Below are positions 1 to 6,803 of a stretch of 64,000 nucleotides of DNA, one piece after another. The stretch's first letter is position 1. Each line of letters opens with the position of its first letter. The DNA is from Actinorhabdospora filicis. GTDB lineage: Bacteria; Actinomycetota; Actinomycetes; Mycobacteriales; Micromonosporaceae. A program made the position numbers and the translations under genes. Below the pieces are notes generated by a model, which worked only from the letters and a program-made list of their open reading frames with translations, was not told the DNA's origin and made no database searches. Location of the stretch: positions 2,163,571 to 2,227,570 of the forward strand of contig NZ_BSTX01000001.1 of the NCBI RefSeq assembly GCF_030269765.1, in the 5' to 3' direction.

Positions 1-639
1 GCCCGCACCAACAAGGTGTGGGTGCGGATCGTGGCGCCGGTGGGGATGCTGCTGGTCGCGATGATCCTGCACGGCTCCTGGAACCTGCTGGCCACGCTGG
101 GCGAGCGCGTCCTGGCCGTCGGGTACGTCTCGGTGATGGTGCCGGTGTTCCTGACGGCGGTGGGCGGCGCGATCTGGATCCGGGCGTGGGAGGCGCGGCT
201 GGTCGCGCGCGTCCTGCCCGACTACGTGCGCGCCGGGTGGCTGACCGCGCCGGAGGTGGCCTCGCTGGTGACGTTCTCGCGCCGGGCCTCGGCGCGCGAG
301 TGGGCGCGGCGGATGATGGGCGACGTCGGCGTCCGGGCCATGCGCGGCTACCAGTTCACCGCCACGCGCTTGGCGCTGCTGCGCGACGGGCTGGTGCGCG
401 GGCGTCCCGACCCCGACTACCAGCGCGAGGAGCACGAGCTGCTGACCAGCCTCACCGCGCAGCGGGCGGTGTTCACCGGGCGCGACCCGTCGGTCCCGCC
501 GATCATGTGGGACGGCGCGAACTACACGCTGCCGCTGCCCGACGGCTCGACGCGGACGGTCCCGCCGCCCCCGCAGCCGGTGGTGCCGGTGGCGGTCCCG
601 GTCATGCCGCCCCCGCCCGCCCCATACGGCTACAGATAA
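1..639 (+). CDS. PrsW-family intramembrane metalloprotease, C-terminal part (cut by window edge)
   Basis: The frame is open to the left edge, so the start lies outside the window. The visible ~212 residues begin with two hydrophobic segments. The first carries an H-x-x-W-N pattern (about visible residues 24-28), which resembles the last conserved motif of PrsW-type membrane proteases. A charged cytoplasmic-looking region follows, then a Pro-rich tail with PPPP and PVPV runs. PrsW proteins are integral-membrane metalloproteases; in Bacillus the family releases sigma factors by cutting anti-sigma factors, but actinobacterial paralogues mostly have no known substrate. The catalytic glutamates would be upstream and cannot be checked here. 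It converges on the MFS gene across a strong hairpin. Confidence 0.6.
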   Translation, partial: ARTNKVWVRIVAPVGMLLVAMILHGSWNLLATLGERVLAVGYVSVMVPVFLTAVGGAIWIRAWEARLVARVLPDYVRAGWLTAPEVASLVTFSRRASAREWARRMMGDVGVRAMRGYQFTATRLALLRDGLVRGRPDPDYQREEHELLTSLTAQRAVFTGRDPSVPPIMWDGANYTLPLPDGSTRTVPPPPQPVVPVAVPVMPPPPAPYGYR

Positions 640-645
640 AGACAT

Positions 646-672
646 AAGGCCCCGCGCATCGCGCGGGGCCTT
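646..672. terminator. bidirectional terminator hairpin
   Basis: Perfect 12-bp stem (AAGGCCCCGCGC / GCGCGGGGCCTT) with a 3-nt loop. It lies between the convergent PrsW-like and MFS genes and could serve both. Confidence 0.8.
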
Positions 673-686
673 CGCTTTGTGCGGGA

Positions 687-2276
687 TCAGCGGGTGAGGG
701 CCTCCTCCTTGACCGGCTCCGGCGCCACCTCGTCCTCGCCGTGGGCGTCGTCGGCGGCCGGGACGAACTTGCCGCGCAGGGTGATCAGGGCCAGGATCGC
801 GGCGGCGGCCACGATGATCGCGCCGGTGACGGTGGTGATGTGCATGGAGTCCACGAAGGCCTCCTTGGCGTCGGCCACCAGCCGGGCGCCGGCCTCGGCG
901 GGCAGGTTCGCCGCGGTCTGCAGGGCCGCCGCGAGCTGCTCCTTGAGGGCCGGGACGGCCTCGGCGGGCACCTCGGCGGGGATCTCCAGATTCGAGCTGT
1001 AGGCGGAGCTCATGATGCTGCCCAGGACCGCGATGCCCAGCGCGCCGCCCATCTCGGTGGCCGTCTCCACGATCGAGACCGCCGCGCCGGAGCGCTCCTT
1101 CGGGACCGCCGCCAGGACGATGTCGTTGGTCAGGGCGAAGGCCACGCCCATGCCCGCGCCGCCGAACATCATCGCCGGGAGCAGCGCCAGGTAGTCCGGC
1201 TCGGCGCCGAGGCGGGTGTAGAGGACCAGGCTGATCGACAGCAGGACCATGCCCACGGCGACGGTCTTGCCGCGTCCCCACTTGGCGGCGATCTTCGCGG
1301 CGAACGGGGCGGTCAGCCCGGCGCTGAGGCCGCCGGGGATCCCGGCGACACCGGCCAGCAGCGGCGACCAGCCCAGGACCAGCTGGAGGTACTGCGCCAG
1401 CACCAGCGACAGGGCGATCATCCCGAAGACGGTGATGACGTTGGTGGCCACGGCCCCGGCGAAGACGCGGGAGCGGAACAGCTTCAGGTCCATCAGCGGC
1501 GAGGCCAGCCGCGTCTGGCGGCGGATGAACAGGCCCAGGCCGAGGACGCCGACGGCCAGCCCCGCGAGGGCCTTGATCTCGCCGATGCCGTCGTGGGCGG
1601 CGGTCTTGATGCCGTAGATCAGCGCGATGATGCCGACGAACGAGAGGACCACGCTGAACAGGTCGATCGGACCGGCCTTGGGGTTGCGCGACTCCGGGAT
1701 CACGACCAGGCCGATGACCAGCACCACCAGCATCACCGGCACGTTGATCAGGAACACCGAGCCCCACCAGAAGTGGTCCAGCAGCAGCCCGCCGACCACC
1801 GGGCCGAGGGCGAAACCGGAGGCCGACATCGCCGACCAGAGGCCGATCGCGGTGGAGCGCTCCTTGCCGTCGGTGAACACGTTCCGCAGGATCGCCGCGG
1901 CCGTGGGCATGATGGTCGCACCGGCGATGCCCAGCAGCGCGCGGGCGCCGATGAGGATCTCGGCGGTGGGCGCGAAGGCGGTCAGCGCCGAGGCCGCACC
2001 GAAGGCGAACAGCCCGCTCATCAGGACCTTCTTGCGGCCGAAGCGGTCACCCAGGTTGCCCATGGTGATCAGCAGGCCGCCGAGGGCGAAACCGTAGACG
2101 TCGGCGATCCACAGCAGCTGCGTCGAGGAGGGGTTCACGTCCTCGATCAGCGCCGGGACGGCCAGGTGCAGGACGGTCATGTCGATGGCCAGCAGGACGG
2201 TGGCCAGGCAGAGGATGCTCAGGACGAGCCAGCGTCGTCCGTTGGGGGCGGGAGCGCTCTTCGCGATGTCGGTCAT
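687..2276 (-). CDS. MFS transporter, DHA2 family (14-TM drug:H+ antiporter type)
   Basis: The 529-residue product has the length and spacing of 14-TM DHA2 exporters (EmrB/QacA type). The first helix is followed by the TVLHLAVPAL segment typical of this family, and the loop between helices 2 and 3 has the motif-A signature GNLGDRFGRKK (about residues 73-83). The motif-C-like GFALGPVVGGLL lies in helix 5 (about 154-165). The acidic C-terminal tail is cytoplasmic. It probably exports hydrophobic compounds by proton antiport, but the substrate cannot be read from the sequence. It is divergent from nur, with a 21-bp palindrome between them; no dedicated TetR regulator is adjacent. Confidence 0.9.
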   Translation of the reverse strand: MTDIAKSAPAPNGRRWLVLSILCLATVLLAIDMTVLHLAVPALIEDVNPSSTQLLWIADVYGFALGGLLITMGNLGDRFGRKKVLMSGLFAFGAASALTAFAPTAEILIGARALLGIAGATIMPTAAAILRNVFTDGKERSTAIGLWSAMSASGFALGPVVGGLLLDHFWWGSVFLINVPVMLVVLVIGLVVIPESRNPKAGPIDLFSVVLSFVGIIALIYGIKTAAHDGIGEIKALAGLAVGVLGLGLFIRRQTRLASPLMDLKLFRSRVFAGAVATNVITVFGMIALSLVLAQYLQLVLGWSPLLAGVAGIPGGLSAGLTAPFAAKIAAKWGRGKTVAVGMVLLSISLVLYTRLGAEPDYLALLPAMMFGGAGMGVAFALTNDIVLAAVPKERSGAAVSIVETATEMGGALGIAVLGSIMSSAYSSNLEIPAEVPAEAVPALKEQLAAALQTAANLPAEAGARLVADAKEAFVDSMHITTVTGAIIVAAAAILALITLRGKFVPAADDAHGEDEVAPEPVKEEALTR

Positions 2277-2329
2277 GCCCAGAACGATGCGGCCGGGCGC
2301 TTACCGTCCCCGCACCGTCGGCGCACCGC

Positions 2330-2350
2330 CGCTGACCGAGCCGGTCAGCG
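2330..2350. promoter_or_regulatory. 21-bp palindrome, candidate operator
   Basis: Arms CGCTGACC and GGTCAGCG with a 5-nt centre, in the divergent region between the MFS pump (54 bp upstream of its ATG) and nur. A further GTCAGCGG half-site follows at about 2353. A regulator of the pump is the likeliest user; which protein binds is unknown. Confidence 0.45.
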
Positions 2351-2383
2351 CACGTCAGCGGGGCGATCTTGAGACGCGCGGCA

Positions 2384-2389
2384 TAGGAT
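2384..2389 (+). promoter_or_regulatory. -10 box of nur (leaderless type)
   Basis: TAGGAT lies 7 nt before the nur ATG, so transcription should begin at or next to the start codon. Confidence 0.5.
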
Positions 2390-2396
2390 CTCCACC

Positions 2397-2822
2397 ATGC
2401 CCGTCCCGCAGCTAGCCGACGTGCTCCGCGCCAAGGGACTGCGCCTGACCGCGCAGCGCCAGCTGGTGCTGGAAGCCGTGCTCGAACTCGGGCACGCCAC
2501 CCCCGAACAGATCCACGACAAGGTGGTCCGCACCGCCGCCGGTGTGAACATCACCACCATCTACCGGACCCTCGAACTCCTCGAAGGGCTCGGACTGGTC
2601 GCTCACACGCACCTCGGCCACGGCGCGCCCGTCTACCACGGCGCCGGTGACCGCGGTCACGTCCACCTGGTGTGTCACCGTTGCGGGAAGGTCGACGAGG
2701 TCCCGCCGGACGTCTTCGGCGATGTCCGCGACCGACTGCTGGCCGAGCGCGGCTTCCTCATCGACATCGGCCATGTCGCGCTGTTCGGCATGTGCTCGTC
2801 GTGCAACGAGGAGGAGGCCTGA
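2397..2822 (+). CDS. nur: Fur-family metalloregulator, Nur-like (nickel-responsive)
   Basis: The 141-residue protein has the Fur winged helix (ITTIYRTLELLEGLGLV, about 52-68) followed by the dimerisation domain. Two Cys pairs (C93/C96 and C133/C136) form the usual structural zinc site. His33, His70, His72, His88, His90 and His126 match, as I recall them, the metal ligands described for Streptomyces Nur, including the nickel triad 70/72/126; position 86 is Arg here. Nur represses nickel uptake and the iron superoxide dismutase gene when nickel is bound. The stop overlaps the next ATG by one base (TGATG), so it is translationally coupled to the YgfZ-like gene. A plain Fur or Zur role remains possible. 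Confidence 0.8.
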   Translation: MPVPQLADVLRAKGLRLTAQRQLVLEAVLELGHATPEQIHDKVVRTAAGVNITTIYRTLELLEGLGLVAHTHLGHGAPVYHGAGDRGHVHLVCHRCGKVDEVPPDVFGDVRDRLLAERGFLIDIGHVALFGMCSSCNEEEA

Positions 2823-3862
2823 TGAGGTCGGTTCTGCTGGACGCCCCCGGCGCCGTCGGCGCGCTCACCGAGGACGCCGCGCCCACCGTCGCGCTCCACT
2901 ACGGCGAGCCCATCCCCGAGCAGCGGCGCCTGGCGTCCGGCGCGCTCGTGGACCGCTCGGACCGGGAGATCATCGCCGTCACCGGCGACGCGCGCCTGGA
3001 GTGGCTGCACAGCCTCACCTCCCAGCACCTCCTCCACCTGGGCACCGCGGGCACCGAGACGCTGCTGCTGTCCCCCCACGGGCACGTCGAGCGGCACGTC
3101 ATGGTCACCGACGACGGCACCACCACGTGGCTGGACGTGGCCGCCGGGCACGGCGCCCCGCTGGCGGAGTTCCTGCTCAAGATGCGCTTCTTCACCCCCG
3201 TGGAGATCGAAGACGTCACCGCCGAGTGGGCGCTGATCACCACCACCGGCGAGACCGCGCTGGCCGCGCCTGACCTGCTGCCGGTCCCCGGGCCCAAGTT
3301 CGCCTCCGCCGACCTGCCCGTGCGTCCCACCGTCCGCTACGCCGTCGAGGCCGGCCCGGACGGGTGGAGCCGCCGCACCGACGAGCTGGGCGTGCCCACC
3401 GTCGACCGGCTCGTCCGCCGCGACACCGTCCGCGAGCTCGCCGACGAGCTGGGCCTGCCGCTGGCCGGGACCTGGGCGCACGACGCGCTGCGCGTGGCCG
3501 CCGGGCGGCCCTCCTCGGCCGACTTCGACCACAAGACCATCCCCCACGAGATCCCGCTGCTGGCCACGGCCGTGCACCTGGACAAGGGCTGCTACCGGGG
3601 CCAGGAGACCGTGGCGCGCGTCCACAACCTGGGCCGCCCGCCGCGCACGCTGGTCCTGCTGCACCTCGACGGCAGCGAGGAGCACCTGCCCGCGGCGGGC
3701 ACCGAGATCGTGTCGGGGGGCCGCACGGTCGGCGTCCTGGGCACCGCGGTGCGCCACTACGAGCTCGGGCCGATCGCGCTGGGGCTGCTGCGCCGCAACA
3801 TCGCCGAAAAGGACGACGCGGAGATCTCCGTCGGTGGGATGAACGCCTCCGTCGACCGCTGA
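2822..3862 (+). CDS. ygfZ: YgfZ/GcvT-like folate-binding protein
   Basis: This 346-residue protein has the GcvT-like tetrahydrofolate-binding fold of the YgfZ/IBA57 family and the family signature K-G-C-Y-x-G-Q-E at about 255-262, containing the redox-sensitive Cys257. YgfZ helps assemble or repair certain [4Fe-4S] enzymes in a folate-dependent way in the cytoplasm. The start was taken at the ATG that overlaps the nur stop; the frame is open further upstream, but that part lies inside nur. Its place behind a metal regulator fits a role in metal-cofactor homeostasis. The pairing with an aminotransferase IV (folate branch) gene is also consistent with folate use. Confidence 0.9.
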   Translation: MRSVLLDAPGAVGALTEDAAPTVALHYGEPIPEQRRLASGALVDRSDREIIAVTGDARLEWLHSLTSQHLLHLGTAGTETLLLSPHGHVERHVMVTDDGTTTWLDVAAGHGAPLAEFLLKMRFFTPVEIEDVTAEWALITTTGETALAAPDLLPVPGPKFASADLPVRPTVRYAVEAGPDGWSRRTDELGVPTVDRLVRRDTVRELADELGLPLAGTWAHDALRVAAGRPSSADFDHKTIPHEIPLLATAVHLDKGCYRGQETVARVHNLGRPPRTLVLLHLDGSEEHLPAAGTEIVSGGRTVGVLGTAVRHYELGPIALGLLRRNIAEKDDAEISVGGMNASVDR

Positions 3863-3876
3863 TCGATCATGGGCGG

Positions 3877-3882
3877 TATAAC
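3877..3882 (+). promoter_or_regulatory. -10 box before the aminotransferase IV gene
   Basis: TATAAC lies 10 nt before the ATG at 3893 and downstream of the alternative ATG at 3869. This favours 3893 as the start on a nearly leaderless internal transcript. Confidence 0.45.
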
Positions 3883-3892
3883 CTCGGCGCTC

Positions 3893-4753
3893 ATGGGCAT
3901 TGTCGCCGTCCTTGGCCGGGGCGTAGTACCGGCCGACGAACCCCTTCTCCACGCCGATGACCTGGGCGCGCTCCGCGGCGACGGCGTCTTCGAGACCGTC
4001 CACGTGCGCGCCGGCGTCGCGTGGAACCTGACCGAGCACCTGGCCCGCATGGCCCGCTCGGCCGAGCGCATGGAGCTGGCCCTGCCCGGTGCGGACGCGC
4101 TGCGCGGGCTCGCCGAGACCGCGCTGGCCGCCGCGCCGGAGCAGGAGGAGGCCGCGCTGCGGCTGATCTGCACGCGCGGCCGCGAGTACGGCGACGAGCC
4201 CACCGTCTACGTCACACTGAACCCGATCGCGGCGAACCTTCCCGAGATCCGCCGCGACGGCGTGAAGCTCATGCTCGCCTCGATCGGCTACCCCCTTGAG
4301 CCCGCCGACGTCCGCGCGAGCGCGCCGTGGCTGCTGGGGCAGGTCAAGAGCCTCTCGTACGCGATCAACATGGCCGGTCAGCGCGCGGCGCGGGCCGCCG
4401 GTTTCGACGACCTGCTGTGGGTGTCGGCCGACGGCTGGGCGATGGAGGCCAGCACGGCCTCGCTGATGTGGATCGACGGCGACGTGCTGTGCACCGTCCC
4501 TCCGGAGCGCACCAGCATCCTGCCGGGCACGACCTCGCGGTTCCTCCTCGACCACGCCGCCGAGCTGGGCCTGCGCGGCGAAGAGCGGATGGTGCGTCCC
4601 GAGGACCTCTCGCACACCGACGGGGTGTGGGTGGCGTCCTCGGTGCGCGGGGTCGCGCCGGTGACCCGCCTCGGCGAGGTCGACCTGCCGGTGGGCGCGC
4701 TGAACGCGGCGATGCTGGAGCTGGCCGGGTTCCCCGTCGCGGAGTTAGCGTGA
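3893..4753 (+). CDS. Class IV aminotransferase, aminodeoxychorismate lyase-like
   Basis: The 286-residue product is a fold-type IV PLP enzyme. The N-terminal R-G-D-G-V-F-E-T segment (about 28-35) and the catalytic lysine in QVKSLSY (Lys152) are the hallmarks, and the S-I-L-P-G-T-T-S segment that holds the PLP phosphate follows later. Members include 4-amino-4-deoxychorismate lyase (PabC, making p-aminobenzoate for folate), branched-chain and D-amino-acid aminotransferases. The folate-binding neighbour YgfZ makes the PabC role the best guess. An ATG 24 nt upstream is in frame, but the TATAAC box supports the later start. The stop overlaps the next GTG (GTGA). Confidence 0.75.
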   Translation: MGIVAVLGRGVVPADEPLLHADDLGALRGDGVFETVHVRAGVAWNLTEHLARMARSAERMELALPGADALRGLAETALAAAPEQEEAALRLICTRGREYGDEPTVYVTLNPIAANLPEIRRDGVKLMLASIGYPLEPADVRASAPWLLGQVKSLSYAINMAGQRAARAAGFDDLLWVSADGWAMEASTASLMWIDGDVLCTVPPERTSILPGTTSRFLLDHAAELGLRGEERMVRPEDLSHTDGVWVASSVRGVAPVTRLGEVDLPVGALNAAMLELAGFPVAELA

Positions 4754-5418
4754 CGCCCGGGCAGGCCGCGCTGCTGGCCGCGCCCCGCTGGGCGTGGCTG
4801 CCGGACGTCCTCGAACGCTGGTACGCCACGCCGCTGCGCGCGGCCGACTCCGCCACGCCGCCCGAGGGGCTGCCGGGCGTGCTCGCCGAGTGGTTCACGC
4901 TCGTGGGGAGCAGGCTGCGCGAGGTCCAGGATTCCCCCGCCACGCCCGGACGGCTGGCGCGCGACGGCGAGCTCGTCGAGGTGTGGACGGAGAACCAGGG
5001 CTGCTGGTCGCTGCTGGCCGGACCCGGCGAGGACCCCGTCTGCGAGCTCGATGACGGCGGCTACTTCCCCGCCTTCGCACCCGCTCCCCTCAGCGCGGTC
5101 CTGCGCGGGATGCTCATGAGCGACACCCTCGTCGCGGCCTGGTCGGGCGAGCCCGGGGCGCTCGGGCCGCTCGCGCCGGGCGTGCGCGGCGGCGTCGTTC
5201 AAGGACCGGCGGAGGCCGCACTGGCGGCCGTGGTGGCGGCGTATCCGGCGCTGCCGCTGTGGCCCAACCCGATGTGGCGGGAGGCCCCTCGCGGAGACGC
5301 GGGGACCGTCCTGCGCGGGAGCGAGGGCTCGTGGCTGGAATGGATGACGGCGGACGAGGAGTCGCACGCGCGGCTGGCGGCGGTCGTCGACCTCACCGGC
5401 ACCGAAGAAGAGGCGTGA
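4750..5418 (+). CDS. SMI1/KNR4 (SUKH)-like hypothetical protein
   Basis: The GTG start overlaps the preceding stop (GTGA), so this 222-residue protein is translationally coupled to the aminotransferase. The order of motifs recalls SUKH-fold proteins: an early LPGVLAEWFTLVG segment, then a short E-N-Q-G-x-W strand (about 80-85) and a D-D-G-G-Y-F segment. SUKH proteins in bacteria are often immunity partners of nuclease toxins, but many actinobacterial members are orphan housekeeping-type genes. No toxin gene is nearby. No signal peptide or membrane segment is visible. The family assignment is by motif resemblance only. Confidence 0.5.
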   Translation: MTPGQAALLAAPRWAWLPDVLERWYATPLRAADSATPPEGLPGVLAEWFTLVGSRLREVQDSPATPGRLARDGELVEVWTENQGCWSLLAGPGEDPVCELDDGGYFPAFAPAPLSAVLRGMLMSDTLVAAWSGEPGALGPLAPGVRGGVVQGPAEAALAAVVAAYPALPLWPNPMWREAPRGDAGTVLRGSEGSWLEWMTADEESHARLAAVVDLTGTEEEA

Positions 5419-5434
5419 GGGGTCCTCACGCCTC
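5410..5434 (+). terminator. hairpin overlapping the operon's last stop codon
   Basis: Perfect 11-bp stem (GAGGCGTGAGG / CCTCACGCCTC) with loop GGT. It begins inside the last codons of the SUKH-like gene and probably ends the nur operon transcript. No T-run follows. Confidence 0.6.
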
Positions 5435-5458
5435 CTGCTCGGTGCTCGGCTGGTCGGG

Positions 5459-5575
5459 GCGAGAGCGCAGGCGCTTCGCCCTGCACCCGACCAGGCGCTT
5501 CGCCCTGGACCAGACCAGGGAACTCCGTCCCCTGGACCCCGGGTCTGAAAACACTTCTCCCGAGCCGGAGGAGGG
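5459..5575. repeat. row of stem-loops related to the 38/44-kb element
   Basis: The 303-bp gap between the SUKH-like gene and the reductase has no gene. It holds three successive hairpins, two with the core GGCGCTTCGCC and one with CCAGGGaactCCGTCCCCTGG. They are separated by GACCCGACCA/GACCAGACCA spacers and followed by CCCGGGTCTGAAAACAC. The same spacer and hairpin order occurs in the larger elements near 38.35 kb and 43.93 kb. The remainder (5575-5737) is GC-rich with nothing recognised. Confidence 0.5.
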
Positions 5576-5737
5576 CTCTGTTCCTCGGCACCCGCTTGCG
5601 TCGTGGCTCTGGGGGCTGGTTGCGCCGCCGCACGCGCGCGTCCCTCGCGGACACACGGTCAAGACACTTCCCGCTCGGCGGTGGTCACGCTCTTGCCGTC
5701 GTGTTCCGCCGCCCCCGTTCGGGTCGTGCCCGGCTCG

Positions 5738-6556
5738 CTAACCGAACAGGGCGCGGTTCTCGTCCACCCACTGCGCCATGCTGCGGGCGGGCCGTCCGGT
5801 GACCTGCTGGACGGTGTCGGTGACCGTGCGGCCGATCTCGGGGGTCTCGCGGCGGACGCCCACCATCCAGTCGGCGGCGTGCTCCTCCCAGCCCTGCGCG
5901 ATGAGCCCAGCGCGGAACTCGTCCTCGGGGACCTCCACGAACGGCACCTCGCGGCCCAGGACCTCGCCGATGATGGCGGCCTTGCCGCGCGTGGTCACGA
6001 CCTCCGGGCCGGTGATCGGGTACGTCTTACCCGCGTGCCCGTCGGTGGTCAGCGCGGCCACCGCCACCGCGGCGATGTCGGCGTCGTGGACGATCGCGCT
6101 CAGCGAGTCGCCGAAGCCGTCGGTCACGGTGCCGGTCTCGCGGACCTGCTCGGCGTACTCCTTCAGGTTGGACATGAACTCCACCGGGTACAGCGCGGTG
6201 GTGTCGATGCCGCTGGCGCGGGCGGCGTCCTCCACGTCCTGCGAGGTCGGGCCGCACAGGACCGTCACGCGCGTGGCGCCCTGCTCGGCGGCCAGCTTCA
6301 GGATCTCCGGGGCGGTCTGGAGGGGCTGGTAGTTGTCGCCGGCGATGGCGATCAGGTGCAGCGCCGTGACGCCGTCCAGGGCCGCGGTGAGCGTGCCCGG
6401 GTCGGCCAGGTCGCCCTCGGCGACCTCCACGCCCGCCGGGAACGAGGCGCGGGAGGCGTCCCGGGTCAGCGCCCGCACGGAGTGCCCCGCCTCGGCGAGC
6501 TGGGCGACGATCTGCGCGCCGACGTTTCCGGTGGCTCCGGTGACGAGAATGGTCAT
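5738..6556 (-). CDS. NmrA-like NAD(P)-binding reductase (atypical SDR)
   Basis: The 272-residue protein starts with a Rossmann motif T-G-A-T-G-N-V-G (about 6-13), the form found in NmrA/QorB-type atypical short-chain dehydrogenases. These proteins bind NAD(P)(H) and act either as quinone or flavonoid-type reductases or as redox sensors; they lack the YxxxK catalytic pair of classical SDRs. A good ribosome site (AGAAGGAG) precedes the ATG. A 19-bp palindrome 37 bp upstream of the start suggests repression by an HxlR- or TetR-type protein, though no such gene is adjacent. Substrate unknown. Confidence 0.8.
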   Translation of the reverse strand: MTILVTGATGNVGAQIVAQLAEAGHSVRALTRDASRASFPAGVEVAEGDLADPGTLTAALDGVTALHLIAIAGDNYQPLQTAPEILKLAAEQGATRVTVLCGPTSQDVEDAARASGIDTTALYPVEFMSNLKEYAEQVRETGTVTDGFGDSLSAIVHDADIAAVAVAALTTDGHAGKTYPITGPEVVTTRGKAAIIGEVLGREVPFVEVPEDEFRAGLIAQGWEEHAADWMVGVRRETPEIGRTVTDTVQQVTGRPARSMAQWVDENRALFG

Positions 6557-6592
6557 GGGGTGGTCTCCTTCTGGCGTCTCTCGCTGGCGAGG

Positions 6593-6611
6593 AAAACATT
6601 ACGAGTGTTTT
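6593..6611. promoter_or_regulatory. 19-bp palindrome upstream of NmrA-like gene
   Basis: Arms AAAACA and TGTTTT with a 7-nt centre, 37 bp upstream of the ATG at 6556. It is AT-rich in an otherwise GC-rich window and well placed for a repressor. Confidence 0.5.
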
Positions 6612-6803
6612 GGGAAAGGTTCCGTCCGCGATTCGGCCAAGATCGACTCGCCCGAACCGGTGGCGGCGAACGCCTTCCCGTTGACGAGGACCACGTTACG
6701 GAGCCTTGCGGACAGGTTCAGTCCTTAAGGGGAAGGCGAGTCCGCTTTTCGGCGCAACCGAGCGCCGTTGGTGCGTGAGACCGCTTCGGTGAGAATCATG
6801 GGC

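Noticed and set aside
741..2372. Long plus-strand open frame opposite the MFS gene (and similar long frames opposite tex, AfsR-like and purA)
   Set aside because: Gly/Arg/Asp-rich antisense frames typical of high-GC DNA; the other strand has clear protein families.
6599..6725. Short minus-strand frame with RNVVLVNGKAFAATGSGES, possibly a remnant of an amidohydrolase-type gene
   Set aside because: Only ~38 codons, no start context, overlaps the palindrome upstream of the NmrA-like gene; resemblance too weak to call a pseudogene.
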